Assembly: GCF_030817655.1 (NCBI RefSeq)
Contig: NZ_JAUSZM010000003.1
Coordinates: forward strand, 10,292,001 to 10,356,000
DNA length: 64,000 nt
Source: Streptomyces sp. V4I2
GTDB taxonomy: Bacteria; Actinomycetota; Actinomycetes; Streptomycetales; Streptomycetaceae
Reading direction: 5' to 3'
The translations under genes were made by a program, and so were the position numbers. Numbering within the stretch: the first letter of the stretch is position 1; every line of letters begins with the position of its first letter. Shown here piece after piece: positions 15,009 through 24,853 of the stretch. The notes under the pieces are model-generated. The model was not told the origin of the DNA and did no database searches. It saw nothing but the letters and a program-made list of their open reading frames with translations.

Positions 15009-16360
15009 GGTGCGCTGCCTTCCTTCGCACGGCCGGCGCTCGGGTCCTGCGGCTGCCCACCCGTGACGAAGGCGTCCCGCGGACGCTGGACGGAGGCGAG
15101 AGACACGAGATCCCGGCCTGTCAGGGCCGCGGTGAGCCAGACCGCCAGAACGCGGATCTTGCGTTCCCAGCTGGGCACCGCGAGCACGTGATAACCCCGG
15201 TGCATCAGCCACGCCGGGAATCCCCTGATGACGATGCCCCTGTACTGGAAGATGCCCCGCCCCAGCCCCAGCGTCGCCACCACGCCCAGGCTGCCGTGCC
15301 GGTAGTTCCGGACTCGCCGCCCGCGCAGGTCGGCCACGAGGTTCCTGGCGAGACGTCTGCCCTGTCGCACGGCGTGCTGGGCGTTCGGCACCGTGCGCGC
15401 GCCCGGCACCGGCGAGGCCAGGTCGGGGATTGACGCGTCGTCGCCGGCGGCCCACACGTTCGGCACGGGCTCGGCGCCCGTGCCCACGCGTAGATCGGCG
15501 CGGGCCAGCAGCAGACCGCGCTCGTCGAGGGGCAGGTCCGTGTGGTTGTGCACGACCGGGTTCGCGGCGTTGCCGGCGGCCCAGACGATCAGCTCGGAGT
15601 CGTACTCCGCTCCGTCGGAGAGGACGACGTGGCCGTCCTCGGCGGACAGCAGTTGCGTGTTGAGATGGACATGTGCGCCGCGGCGTTCCAGGTGGCGTAC
15701 CACCCAGGCACCCGGCCGGTCGCTCACCTCGGGCAGGATGCGGCCCCGGGCCTCGACCAGGTGGAAGGACAGGTCGTCGATGCTCAGTTCCGGATAGGAC
15801 CTGAGCATCGCGGTCGCCAGTGACAGCAGTTCACCGAAGCCCTCGACGCCGGAGAACCCGCCTCCCACGAACGTGACGGTGAGCAGCTTTTGCCGCTCGG
15901 GGCCGGCCGGCAGCGACGCGGCCTGGTCGAACGCGGTCACCAGCCGGTCACGGATCGCCACGGCCTCCTCCACGTGCTTGAGGCCGATGGCCTGCTGCGC
16001 GAGTCCGGGAATGGGGAAGGTGCGGGTCACCGCGCCGGCGGTGACCACGAGGATGTCATACCGAAGCTCGTAGGCGTCGCCGCGCACCGGGCGGACGGTC
16101 ACCGTACGGTCCGCGTTGCTGATCCCGGTCACGGTGCCAGAGATCAGCCGGGTGCCCCGCAGGTGCCGCCGCAGTGACACGACGGCGTGACGTGCCTCCA
16201 CCGAACCGGCCGCCACCTCGGGCAGGAAGGGCTGATAGGTCATGTACGGGCGCGGGTCGACGACCGTGACCCGCGCCTCGCCCGAACGCAGCTTCTTCTG
16301 CAGACCCCAGGCGGTGTAGAAGCCCGCGTATCCGCCGCCGACAATCAGAATCTCTCGCAT
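15005..16360 (-). CDS. ndh: Type II NADH:quinone oxidoreductase (NDH-2)
   Basis: A 451-residue pyridine nucleotide-disulfide oxidoreductase of the NDH-2 type, which passes electrons from NADH to membrane quinone without pumping protons. Two dinucleotide-binding motifs are visible: GGGYAGFYTA near residue 8 (FAD) and VGGGFSGVEGFGEL near residue 171 (NADH). The C-terminal NVWAAGDDASIPD FAD contact and PNAQHAVRQG are also typical. I chose the ATG at 16360 because it has an AGAGGGAG ribosome site and begins MREILIVGGG. The C-terminal 100 residues are amphipathic, as expected for membrane association. An ECF41-type promoter lies 33 nt upstream. Confidence 0.87.
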   Translation of the reverse strand: MREILIVGGGYAGFYTAWGLQKKLRSGEARVTVVDPRPYMTYQPFLPEVAAGSVEARHAVVSLRRHLRGTRLISGTVTGISNADRTVTVRPVRGDAYELRYDILVVTAGAVTRTFPIPGLAQQAIGLKHVEEAVAIRDRLVTAFDQAASLPAGPERQKLLTVTFVGGGFSGVEGFGELLSLATAMLRSYPELSIDDLSFHLVEARGRILPEVSDRPGAWVVRHLERRGAHVHLNTQLLSAEDGHVVLSDGAEYDSELIVWAAGNAANPVVHNHTDLPLDERGLLLARADLRVGTGAEPVPNVWAAGDDASIPDLASPVPGARTVPNAQHAVRQGRRLARNLVADLRGRRVRNYRHGSLGVVATLGLGRGIFQYRGIVIRGFPAWLMHRGYHVLAVPSWERKIRVLAVWLTAALTGRDLVSLASVQRPRDAFVTGGQPQDPSAGRAKEGSAP

Positions 16361-16392
16361 GACTCCCTCTGCTTCTTGTCCGTCACCATGTA

Positions 16393-16419
16393 GACCGCTC
16401 AGGCCGGGCCGGTGTGACA
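16393..16419 (-). promoter_or_regulatory. ECF41-type promoter for the NDH-2 operon
   Basis: TGTCACA at 16419-16413, 16 nt, GGTC at 16396-16393. Confidence 0.83.
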
Positions 16420-16431
16420 TGCGACGGCGGC

Positions 16432-16690
16432 TCAGGCCGTGGCGGTGTGTACCTGCTCGGCGTTCTCGCCTGTGTCCGTTTCACCCGGGGCCTCGGCGTT
16501 CACCGCTTTGTGGATCTCGACGGTGAGCCTGTGGACGAGTTCCGTGAGTGGCGTGTTGTGCCGCCACGTGGATGTAGACGAACCACATCGATCCGGCGAA
16601 CCGGGTGATCCAGTCGGCGATCCGCAACTGGATGTCCTCGGCGCGCTCCTTCCGCACCTCGAGATGGGCGGGGTGCCTGTGCGCCGGGGA
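16432..16690 (-). pseudogene. DUF1003 membrane protein relic
   Basis: Hand translation of the minus strand gives HLEVRKERAEDIQLRIADW and ITRFAGSMWFVYIHV. This is the well-conserved first part of a DUF1003 protein, ending inside its first membrane helix. After a frameshift and deletion of the second helix, a C-terminal tail TELVHRLTVEIHKAVNAEA runs to a stop at 16432. Both halves fit the family but are in different frames with the middle missing, so the gene is dead. Confidence 0.6.
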
Positions 16691-16734
16691 CGCTCGTCCC
16701 CGTACGGCGTCGGTCCGTCCGGCTCGGATGGCCC

Positions 16735-17187
16735 TTATCGAAGTGACTCACCGGGGCCGCTCAGGAGTTGGTGGACGGCTCCGTCCATGTCCAGGTGGCA
16801 CTCCTCGGTACCGGGGGGCACCACCGCGAGGGTTCGCTGCAGAAAGCTCCCGAGGGCTCGCGCCGAGGCGGTCACCACGACCGCCTCCTGCTTCGGACAC
16901 GGGCATAGTGCGATGTGTACATGGTCCGCCCCCGGGTCCCGGCAGGGCCAGACCTGGACGTCACCGACGCCGGTGAGCTTCACCAGCCCGTCCAGGAGGA
17001 GATCGCGACCGACCACCCAGCGCACGGTCGTGTCTGCGCGCATGTGGAACGTCAGGGACACCGCGTAGGGATCGGCTCTGTCGTAGGACAGATCAAGCAT
17101 CACCGGCCGGTCCACTCCTTCGGCGACGACCAGACGGACAAGCATCCGGCACACCACCGGCGTACAACTGTCGGGTTCTCTCATCAC
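16735..17187 (-). CDS. SsgA-like protein (SALP)
   Basis: A 150-residue member of the SsgA-like protein family, found in sporulating actinomycetes, where the proteins guide septum placement and spore wall assembly. The family core is clear: VMLDLSYDRADPYAVSLTF near residues 28-46, then WVVGRDLLLDGLVKLTGVGDVQVWP. The C-terminal half continues with a conserved hydrophobic helix (ARALGSFLQRTLAVVPPG). Two adjacent ATGs are possible, and the first is used here. It is monocistronic and divergent from LAL-2. This gene is the best single argument that the host is a streptomycete. Confidence 0.85.
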   Translation of the reverse strand: MMREPDSCTPVVCRMLVRLVVAEGVDRPVMLDLSYDRADPYAVSLTFHMRADTTVRWVVGRDLLLDGLVKLTGVGDVQVWPCRDPGADHVHIALCPCPKQEAVVVTASARALGSFLQRTLAVVPPGTEECHLDMDGAVHQLLSGPGESLR

Positions 17188-17438
17188 ATCACCGCTCGGT
17201 AGATCTTGGGATCACGGGAGATTCGGAGGGGCACACGGTGTGATGCGTCCAGCGCCGCTCGTGTGATTCAGGGACATCACGATTCTGCGAGGCCCTCGTG
17301 TGCTCGCACCATCAGTCAAATGACCGCAAGTCGCCACGCAGTCACGTGACTGATGTTTGTCCTCGCCGACCGGTGCACGGTGGGCCCAAGCCTTCCCGCC
17401 GTACAGCGGGAGGGACGGCGCAAACGTACGGAGTACCC

Positions 17439-20195
17439 ATGTCACTCGGCTCGCGCGTCGAACGGTTGCCCAAGACCCCTGCCGCGGACGCCAGTCAGTC
17501 CCCTGAGGTGGTGGGGCGTGCGCGGCAACTCCGGGAGATCACGGCGCTGATCGGGCAGGGCTCGGCCGCGGGCCGTGCCCTGCTGCTCTCCGGGGAGCCG
17601 GGCGTGGGCAAGAGCGCCCTGCTCGGGGAGGTCGCCAGGGTCATGTCCGGGTCGGGTGCCCGGGTGCTGTCGGCCGTCGGCGTCCGGTTCGAGTCCGAGC
17701 TCGCCTACTCCGGCCTTCACCAGTTGCTGTTGCCGCTGAACGACCGGATCGAGCGCTTGGAGGACACCCACCGGAGGGTTCTGCGCAGTGCGCTGGGCTA
17801 CGGGGGCGATCCGGTGCCCGACAGTCTTCACGTCTCCGACTCGGTGATCTTCCTGCTGCGCCGAGTGGCAACCGAACGCCCTGTGTTCATCGTCGTGGAC
17901 GACCTCGGCTGTTTCGACCGGGCCAGTTCGGAGGTGCTGGGCTTCGTCGCCCGTCGGTCGGCGGGCAGCCGTATCGGATTCCTCGCCGCCTGCAGATCGG
18001 GAGACGAGACTTTCTTCGACCGAACCGGGCTCACCGAGTACGAGCTGCCGCCGCTGGATCGCGACGCGGCCGTGGAACTGCTCGGAGTCCGCTTTCCGGG
18101 GCTGGCCGGACCGGCGCGGGACCGCGTCCTGGCGCAGGCGCAGGGCAACCCGCTGGCGCTCGTGGAGCTGCCCGCCGCGCTGAGCGGCCCGCAACGCGGC
18201 GCGCCGGCCGATCTGCACGACGTACTGCCCCTCTCCTCACGTCTTCGGATCCGCCTCGCTTCGCGCGTGGCCCGCCTTCCGGCCGAGTCGCGCCGGCTTC
18301 TGCTGCTGCTCGCCCTCGACGACACCGGAGATCCGGGAGTCCTCCGTGCCGGATCGGACGACTCGAAGGCTCTTACGGCGCTGTCAGCGGTGGAGTCGGA
18401 CCGTCTGATCACCTTCGACGACACGAACCGACGGTTCGTCTTCCGGCATCCGCTGACGAGGGCCGCGGTCGTCGAGACCAGCACCCTGACCGAGCGATGC
18501 CAGGCCCACAAGACCCTGGCCGAGATCCGCGCGGAGACGCCTGAGCGGCGGGCCTGGCACCTGGGACGGGCAACGCTCGTTCCCGACGAGCGTGTCGCCG
18601 CCCTGCTGGAGGAGGCCGGGCATCGTGCCGCCACGCGAGGTGACGCTGCAGAGGCGGTCGCCACGTTCACCAGGGCCGCCGAGCTGAGCCCCCGTGCCGT
18701 GGACCGAGGACGCCGACTGACCCGGGCCGCATACCTCGGTGTCGACGCGACCGGTGAGCTGCGCGCGGCGTCGGAACTCCTCGACCGCGCCCGGCGCGCG
18801 GACCCGGGCCTCACCGGGTCTCCGCTGACCGCCGCCACGGCGGCTCTCCTCCTGCTCAACGGCGGTGACGGCGACATCGACATGGCCCACCGTCTCCTGG
18901 TGGAGGCCATCGAGACCGGCAGCCATGGATACGACGCCGAGGACGACCTTCTCATCGAGGCACTGCACATCCTGCAGCTGGTGTGCTGGGCCGGTGGTCG
19001 CGATGCCCTGTGGGAACCCTTCCACGCGGCCCTCGACCGTCTGAAGCCGACTGCACCGCCTCCGCTCTCCGCCTGCGGCAGGACGTGGAGGGAACCTGCC
19101 GGCACCGGTTCGGTCGGCCGTCACGGCATGGCCCCTGTCCGCCTCGACCGGCTGACGGAACTGCGGGGCGTCTCTTGGGACGCGGTCCGTCGGGGACGCC
19201 GGGGCGGCCACGTGCGCCGGCACATCGACGCGCTCATGCACCTGTGCCTGCAGGATTTCCCGACCGGCCGGTGGGAGGAGGCCGAAACGCTGGCCGCCGA
19301 GGGCCTGAGGCTCTGCGAGGAGCGCCAATACCCGTTCTTCTCCTGGTATTTCGAGTACCACCAGGCCCTGCTCGCCGCCGTCCACGGGCACTTCGAAGAG
19401 AGCAGGAGTACGGCCGACCGAATCACGCAGTGGGCCGTGCCTCGTGGAGTTCTGGCGGCGGCGGCCTTCGCCGACCATGCGCGAGTCCTGGCCGAACTCG
19501 GTGCCGGCGACTACGAATGCGCGTACCGGCACGCCGTGGCGATCAGCCCTGCGGGCCGACTCGCGCCCCACGCTCCGTACGCGCTGTGGGTCTGCATGGA
19601 CCTGGTGGAAGCGGCGGTGCACACCCGGCGCACCGCTGAGGCGGAGGCACACGTGCGTGCGATGCGGGAAGCCGGTGTCGCGGCTCTCTCCCCGCGGCTG
19701 GCGCTGTTGGTGGCGGGCTCGGTCGCGCTGGCAGCACCCGATGACGGCGCGGTCGGGTGCTTCGAGCAGGCGCTGGACGTCCCGGGAGCGCAGGACTGGC
19801 CCTTCGATCTGGCGCGGATCCGGCTGGCCTACGGGGAGCGTCTGAGGCGCATGCGCTTCGTCACGGAGGCCCGAGCCCAGCTGGACTCGGCGGCCGAGGT
19901 GTTCGAGCACCTGGGCGCCCGGCCGTGGGCCGACCGGGCCACGGGCGAACTCCGCGCCACCCGCCGGTCCCGCACCGGAGCGAAGCACGGTTCCGTGACC
20001 CTCACCGCGCAGGAGCAGGAGATCGCCGTACTCGCCGCTTCCGGGTTGACCAACAAGCAGATCGGCGAACGTCTCCACCTCTCGCCCCGAACCGTTGGTT
20101 CGCACCTCTACCAGTTGTTCCCGAAACTTGGAATCGCCTCACGTGCGGCACTGAGGGACGCGCTCGCGTCCCTTGCAGGAAGCAACGCCTTCTAG
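17439..20195 (+). CDS. LAL-type LuxR regulator (LAL-2)
   Basis: A large ATP-binding LuxR-family regulator of 918 residues. ATG 17439 follows a GGAG site. The N-terminal AAA module carries Walker A GEPGVGKSALL near residue 49 and Walker B FIVVDDLGCFD, with a degenerate DDLGCF in place of the usual DDxQW. A long TPR-like helical middle follows. The C-terminal GerE-type HTH reads LTAQEQEIAVLAASGLTNKQ, then IGERLHLSPRTVGSHLYQL. Such proteins activate target genes when ATP and an inducer bind, but the target here is unknown. The stop codon overlaps that of the convergent LAL-3. Confidence 0.85.
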   Translation: MSLGSRVERLPKTPAADASQSPEVVGRARQLREITALIGQGSAAGRALLLSGEPGVGKSALLGEVARVMSGSGARVLSAVGVRFESELAYSGLHQLLLPLNDRIERLEDTHRRVLRSALGYGGDPVPDSLHVSDSVIFLLRRVATERPVFIVVDDLGCFDRASSEVLGFVARRSAGSRIGFLAACRSGDETFFDRTGLTEYELPPLDRDAAVELLGVRFPGLAGPARDRVLAQAQGNPLALVELPAALSGPQRGAPADLHDVLPLSSRLRIRLASRVARLPAESRRLLLLLALDDTGDPGVLRAGSDDSKALTALSAVESDRLITFDDTNRRFVFRHPLTRAAVVETSTLTERCQAHKTLAEIRAETPERRAWHLGRATLVPDERVAALLEEAGHRAATRGDAAEAVATFTRAAELSPRAVDRGRRLTRAAYLGVDATGELRAASELLDRARRADPGLTGSPLTAATAALLLLNGGDGDIDMAHRLLVEAIETGSHGYDAEDDLLIEALHILQLVCWAGGRDALWEPFHAALDRLKPTAPPPLSACGRTWREPAGTGSVGRHGMAPVRLDRLTELRGVSWDAVRRGRRGGHVRRHIDALMHLCLQDFPTGRWEEAETLAAEGLRLCEERQYPFFSWYFEYHQALLAAVHGHFEESRSTADRITQWAVPRGVLAAAAFADHARVLAELGAGDYECAYRHAVAISPAGRLAPHAPYALWVCMDLVEAAVHTRRTAEAEAHVRAMREAGVAALSPRLALLVAGSVALAAPDDGAVGCFEQALDVPGAQDWPFDLARIRLAYGERLRRMRFVTEARAQLDSAAEVFEHLGARPWADRATGELRATRRSRTGAKHGSVTLTAQEQEIAVLAASGLTNKQIGERLHLSPRTVGSHLYQLFPKLGIASRAALRDALASLAGSNAF

Positions 20196-23023
20196 GCCTG
20201 CGAAGAGGTGGCAGACCGCTCCGCCTGGGACTGCTGAGGCGGCAGCGCGGCCAGGGCCTCGCCGAGGGTGACACGCGAGGTGATGCCGAGCTTCCGGAAG
20301 ATCCGGTGCAGGTGGGCCGCCACGGTTCGGTGGGAGAAGAAGAGACGTTCGCCGATCTGTTTGTTGCTCAGCCCGGTCGCGGCGAGTGCGGCGATCTGGT
20401 GTTCCTGCTCCGTGAGCGGCTCGGCCCCCAGGTGCTGATGGGCCCCCCAGGTGGCGGTACGGCCGGTGGCCCGCAGCTCTTCGGCCGCCCGCGCGACCCA
20501 GGGGGCGGCCCCGAGACGGCGGAAGGTCTGGAGGGCGGCGGCGAGGTGCGTCCGGGCGTCCTGGGCGGCCCGTGCGCTACGCAGGTGCTGCCCGTAGGCC
20601 AGGCGGACGCGGGCGAGGTCGAAGGGCCAGCGCTCGGCACCGGGAACGGCGAGCGCTTCCTCGAAGGCGTCGGCGGCCCGGTCCTCGGGGGCGGCGAGCG
20701 CGGCCGAACCGGCGGTGACCAGTGCCAGGCGGCCGGAGATTCCGGGCAGGCCCGTCTCCCGCATCGCGGCGACATGGGCGAGTGCCTCGGCTCGGCGTCC
20801 GCTGCGCACCGCGGCTTCCACGAGGTCCATGGCAACCCACAGAGCCAGCGGGGCATGCGGGGCCAGCACGCCTGAAGGGCTGATCGCCGAGGCGTCGAGG
20901 AAGGCGTCCTCGTGGTCACCACGTCCCAGGGCGGCCAGTGCCGTCATGTGCCGCGCGAAGTGCTCGACGGTCCACGCACCGCGGGGTACCGCCCACTCCG
21001 TGATCCTCTGTGCCAGCCCCCGCACCGTGCCGTCGTCGCCCCGCGCCGCGGCCAGCAGGCCCTGGGCCCGATGGAACTGCTGGGCCAGCATCTGATAGCC
21101 GTGGGCCTCGCTCAGCGCCAGCCCCTCCGCGGCGAGACGGCCGCACTCGTCCCACCGACCCGTCGTGAAGTCGTCCAGGCACAGCACCACCAGCGCGATG
21201 AGCGCCGACGTGACCGCGCCGCCTTCGCGCCCGTTCTCGACGACGGGCCAGAGCGCCGCACGGCACCCTGTCGCCCGGTCCACGAACAGTGCCGCCATCG
21301 CGATCCGTTCGATCCGGCTCGGGTCGGTCTGCCGGTGCAGGTCGTGGATGACCGCATCGAGAAGGCCGAGGGCTGTCGGGGAGGAGCGTGCCGGGTCGGC
21401 GTAGACGTCGCCGAGCAGTTCCTGGAGGGGAGGCATCGGCACGGTCAGCTGCGACATGGCGGCCTGGTACGCGTTCCAGAGCTCGGGTCTGCCCGCGCAC
21501 AGACACACCCTGCGCAGGGTGCACAGCGCCTCGAAGAGCGCCTCGTCGTCGCCGTCGGCCCTGCCGTCGCGGGTCATGATCGCGCCGACCAGCAGCCGGT
21601 GCGCGGTGTTGACATCACCGTCGCGGTTGAGCAGCACCTGGGCGGCCGCGGCCGCCGCCCGCAACGATCCCCGGAGTTCCGGGTCGGCACGTCGGGCCTC
21701 CACGAGCAGTTCGGCCGCGGTACGCAGCTCTCCGGCCACGTCCGCGCCCACGAAGGCGGCTTCGGCCAGCCGTCTGGCGCGGTTCGCGGGGCCGGGAGTG
21801 AGGTCGGCGGACCGCACCAGCGCGTTGAAGGCGCCGACGGCGTCCCCGCGCCGGCGGACCCGGTGTGCGGTGTCCTCCAGGAGCGCGGCGACCTGCTCGT
21901 CAGGATCGGGTGTGGCCTCGGCCAGGTGCCAGGCCCGGCGATCGGGCTTACTGGTGAGCGCTTCGGCCAGAGCCAGGTGGGCGTCCAGGCGCTGACCGCT
22001 GGTCGAGCCCGATACGACGGTCGCGCGGATCAGCGGATGGTGGAAGGACAGCCGCCCCAGACCTCGGTGTTCGATTCGCAGCAACTGCGCCCGCTCCGCG
22101 GGAGCGAGAAGGGCCAGTACGTCCTCGCCGGGGGCGGCGGCCCGCAGGACCGACAGGTCCCCGCCGCCCTCCAGCGCGGCCAGGAGCAGCAGGCGGCGGG
22201 TGGGGGCCGACATCTCCGCGACCCGGGAGCCATACAGGTCCCGCAGCCGACGGCTGAGCGGGAGTACCTCGGACAGCAGCACTCCCGCGCTGCCTCGCGA
22301 GTCGTCGAGCGCGGCCGGCAGTTCCAACAGTGCCAGTGGGTTGCCCCGCGCCTGCGCGAGGACCCGACGCAGCTCCTGCCCGGTGAGCAGCGGGAAGTGG
22401 GTGCCGACCAGGGTGGCTGCCGCCCTGTCGTCCAGGGGGGACACGGTGAGTTCGGGAAGCCCCGCGCGTTCGAAGGTACTCTCGAACCCCGGCCGTGAGG
22501 CTGCGAGGAGGCCCACTCGGCTCCCGGTCAGCCGCCGGGCGACGAACGCGAGCGCCGCGGCGCTCGCCCGGTCGATCCATTGCAGGTCGTCGATGGCCAG
22601 CAGAACGGGACGGCTGCTCGCTGCCCGGCGGAGCAGTGCCAGTACGGCCCCGTACAGGATCAGCCGATCCACTGGGGCGCCGTCACTCGCGCCCAGCGCC
22701 ACGGTCAGGGCTTCCCGGTGCACCGGGTCGAGCCCGTCGTACTCGTGCAGCAGGGGTTCGAGTACGTGGTTCAGTCCGGCGAAGCTCAGATCCGCGAGGA
22801 ACTCGACCCCGTCGGAGCGCAGGACCAGCGCACCGGCCGCCGTCGCCGCCCTTACCGCGGCATCAAGTAGCACGGACTTGCCGACACCCGGTTCACCGGA
22901 CAGCACCAGCACCCCACCGCGCCCGAGCACCTGGTCGACGTACGACCGAAGCAGCTCCAGTTCCCGGTCGCGTCCTACCAGCCCCTCGGTCGTGCTGCGC
23001 GGCGCCGATCCATGACCAGCCAC
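20192..23023 (-). CDS. LAL-type LuxR regulator (LAL-3)
   Basis: A 943-residue regulator with Walker A GEPGVGKSVLL, Walker B LLAIDDLQWIDRAS, GNPLALLELP, an alpha-helical middle, and a C-terminal HTH (LTEQEHQIAALAATGLSNKQ then IGERLFFSHRTVAAHLHRIF). I prefer the GTG at 23023, which has AAGGGGGA upstream, over an upstream frame that would add about 49 low-complexity residues. It converges on LAL-2, and the two stop codons share the tetramer CTAG. It lies just downstream of a cupin gene on the same strand (53 nt), so it might be cotranscribed from the ECF41-type promoter at 23585. Confidence 0.83.
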   Translation of the reverse strand: MAGHGSAPRSTTEGLVGRDRELELLRSYVDQVLGRGGVLVLSGEPGVGKSVLLDAAVRAATAAGALVLRSDGVEFLADLSFAGLNHVLEPLLHEYDGLDPVHREALTVALGASDGAPVDRLILYGAVLALLRRAASSRPVLLAIDDLQWIDRASAAALAFVARRLTGSRVGLLAASRPGFESTFERAGLPELTVSPLDDRAAATLVGTHFPLLTGQELRRVLAQARGNPLALLELPAALDDSRGSAGVLLSEVLPLSRRLRDLYGSRVAEMSAPTRRLLLLAALEGGGDLSVLRAAAPGEDVLALLAPAERAQLLRIEHRGLGRLSFHHPLIRATVVSGSTSGQRLDAHLALAEALTSKPDRRAWHLAEATPDPDEQVAALLEDTAHRVRRRGDAVGAFNALVRSADLTPGPANRARRLAEAAFVGADVAGELRTAAELLVEARRADPELRGSLRAAAAAAQVLLNRDGDVNTAHRLLVGAIMTRDGRADGDDEALFEALCTLRRVCLCAGRPELWNAYQAAMSQLTVPMPPLQELLGDVYADPARSSPTALGLLDAVIHDLHRQTDPSRIERIAMAALFVDRATGCRAALWPVVENGREGGAVTSALIALVVLCLDDFTTGRWDECGRLAAEGLALSEAHGYQMLAQQFHRAQGLLAAARGDDGTVRGLAQRITEWAVPRGAWTVEHFARHMTALAALGRGDHEDAFLDASAISPSGVLAPHAPLALWVAMDLVEAAVRSGRRAEALAHVAAMRETGLPGISGRLALVTAGSAALAAPEDRAADAFEEALAVPGAERWPFDLARVRLAYGQHLRSARAAQDARTHLAAALQTFRRLGAAPWVARAAEELRATGRTATWGAHQHLGAEPLTEQEHQIAALAATGLSNKQIGERLFFSHRTVAAHLHRIFRKLGITSRVTLGEALAALPPQQSQAERSATSSQA

Positions 23024-23076
23024 AGCGTCCCCCTTCGAGATCTGACGTGGCGGACTCTCGTCCCCCGGGCCGTGGT

Positions 23077-23517
23077 TCAGTCCTCGGAAGGCCGCGGGGC
23101 TCGCAGGTGGGCCCGTTTCGACAGCTCTTCCTCTTCGACCAGGGTGAGCATCGGCTGGCCGGGCGCGCACAGCATGATGACGACGTACTTGGCCGGCGTA
23201 TCCGACAGGGCGTTGCCGTTCTGGTAGTGGATCACGTCACCGCCCGGCTCCCAGAAAGTCTCACCGGCCTTGATCACCCGCTCGGGCTCGCCCTCGAGTT
23301 CCCACCGGACGGCGCCTTCGGTGACGTAGCCGAAGCACGGCCCCGAGTGTCGGTGCGGCGGCGTCCCGGGGTGTCCCGGAGGCCACTCGACCACCACGGT
23401 CATCGCCGAAGCACCCTCCGGCACGAAGGGCGGCTTGACGTCCGCCAGCATCCTGGGCCCGGTCCCGTCCTGGCTCCCGTGCTCGTCGAGTCCGCTCATG
23501 GATGTCTTGTCCAACAC
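23077..23517 (-). CDS. Cupin-domain protein
   Basis: A 146-residue small beta-barrel cupin. Metal-ligand motif 1 is visible as GTPPHRHSGPCFGYVTEG, and motif 2 as ETFWEPGGDVIHYQNGN. It is related to the two near-identical cupins at 53715 and 61557 but lacks their His-rich N-terminus. The GTG at 23517 sits 8 nt after GGAGGT. An alternative ATG lies six codons in. A divalent-metal sensor or small-molecule isomerase/oxygenase role is possible. It has its own ECF41-type promoter and may be cotranscribed with LAL-3. Confidence 0.83.
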   Translation of the reverse strand: MLDKTSMSGLDEHGSQDGTGPRMLADVKPPFVPEGASAMTVVVEWPPGHPGTPPHRHSGPCFGYVTEGAVRWELEGEPERVIKAGETFWEPGGDVIHYQNGNALSDTPAKYVVIMLCAPGQPMLTLVEEEELSKRAHLRAPRPSED

Positions 23518-23558
23518 CGTGTCATACCTCCGCTAGATCCGACTTGGTTCGCTTAGAA

Positions 23559-23585
23559 GACAACGCAGGGCACCGATGTGTGACA
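23559..23585 (-). promoter_or_regulatory. ECF41-type promoter for cupin
   Basis: TGTCACA at 23585-23579, 16 nt, TGTC at 23562-23559. The leader to the GTG at 23517 is about 35 nt. Confidence 0.78.
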
Positions 23586-23780
23586 CAGCGAGCGACTACG
23601 GCTGGACACAGTCGAATGACTCATGCAACTCGCCACCCGATTACGGAAGCTGAGCTTGTAGACGGACCGGCGGCGAACCGCCGCCTCCAGGGTGCCGAAG
23701 CCGCCATGCCCGTTGTTCCGGCTGGTGACGAGCCGACTCCCCCCTCCTTCACACGAAATCACAACGTCAGGAGCCACACC

Positions 23781-23867
23781 ATGTCTCACGGACCCGTCAG
23801 CCGGTCAGGCGGACACAAGCGTCGGTACGCGCACCGTCGGTTCGACGGCGTGGGCGGTGCCGCATGA
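23781..23867 (+). CDS. Possible 28-residue leader peptide, coupled to glucokinase
   Basis: A short frame beginning MSHGPVSRSGGHKRRYAHRR has a good AGGAG site 8 nt upstream. Its stop codon overlaps the glucokinase ATG as ATGA. The peptide is very basic and His/Arg-rich. It may be a small leader whose translation delivers ribosomes to the glucokinase start, which has no ribosome site of its own. Too short for certainty. Confidence 0.4.
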   Translation: MSHGPVSRSGGHKRRYAHRRFDGVGGAA

Positions 23868-24853
23868 ACGACCAGAACGGCGGTCTGACCGTCGGCGTAG
23901 ATCTCGGCGGCACGAAGATCGCCGCCGGGACGGTCGACCCCGGCGGGGAGGTCGTCTCCCGGGTGCGCGTCCCCACCCCGCACGACCCGGACCGGATCGC
24001 GGGGGCGATCGCCGAGGCGGTCCAGCGGGTCCGCAAGGGCTGGGACGACGTCCGAGCGATCGGTGTCGGAGCAGCCGGATACGTGGACGCGGACCGCTCG
24101 ACGGTGCGCTTCGCACCCAACCTGGGCTGGCACGACAAGGAGATCCGGGACATCGTCCAGGAGGCCACCGGGCTTCCGGTCGTCGTCGAGAACGACGCGA
24201 ACGCCGCCGCTTGGGGCGAGTTCATCCATGGAGCCGGTGCCGGGCATGACGACATGTTGATGGTCATGGCGGGCACCGGCCTGGGCGGCGGCATCATCAG
24301 CAGGGGCCGGCTCTTCCGCGGCCGCTTCGGCATGGCCGGCGAGATCGGCCACTACCGGGCGGTCCCCGACGGGCTCCCCTGCCCCTGCGGCCAGCACGGC
24401 TGCATGGAGCAGTACGCCAGCGGGGCGGCCCACACCCGCCGCGCCCGTGAGATGGCGGCCGCTGATCCGACACGGGCCGCGGTGGTGCTCGCGCTGGGCG
24501 ACGGCACCCCCGACGGCCTCGATGGGCACCATGTGACCGAGGCCGCCCTCAGTGGCGACCCCTTCTCCCTCGAGGTGTTCGCGCAGTCGGGCCGCTGGTT
24601 GGGCCAGGCCCTCGCCGACCTCGCCTCCATCCTCGACCCGTCCGTCCTCGTCATCGGCGGCGGCCTCGGCGACACTGGCGAGCTGATCAGGCGTCCGGCC
24701 GAGATGTCCTACCGTCGGGCCCTCGGCGGCGGCGAGCACCGCGTCTACGCCGAGGTCCGCACCGCCACCGTGGGATCGGACGCCGGCCTCATCGGCGCGG
24801 CGAACCTCGCCCGCCTGCACGAACTGCTCTCAGCCCCGACGGCCGGCGTCTGA
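23864..24853 (+). CDS. glk: ROK-family glucokinase
   Basis: A 329-residue sugar kinase of the ROK family, probably phosphorylating glucose with ATP. The N-terminal phosphate-binding motif is VGVDLGGTKIAAG near residues 10-22. The catalytic Asp lies in VVENDANAAAWGE. The ROK zinc motif is present as CPCGQHGCMEQYASG, and LVIGGGLGD closes the adenosine site. It heads an operon with a sugar transporter and a WhiB-like gene, which supports glucose uptake and phosphorylation. Translation start at 23864 overlaps a small upstream frame. Confidence 0.87.
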   Translation: MNDQNGGLTVGVDLGGTKIAAGTVDPGGEVVSRVRVPTPHDPDRIAGAIAEAVQRVRKGWDDVRAIGVGAAGYVDADRSTVRFAPNLGWHDKEIRDIVQEATGLPVVVENDANAAAWGEFIHGAGAGHDDMLMVMAGTGLGGGIISRGRLFRGRFGMAGEIGHYRAVPDGLPCPCGQHGCMEQYASGAAHTRRAREMAAADPTRAAVVLALGDGTPDGLDGHHVTEAALSGDPFSLEVFAQSGRWLGQALADLASILDPSVLVIGGGLGDTGELIRRPAEMSYRRALGGGEHRVYAEVRTATVGSDAGLIGAANLARLHELLSAPTAGV

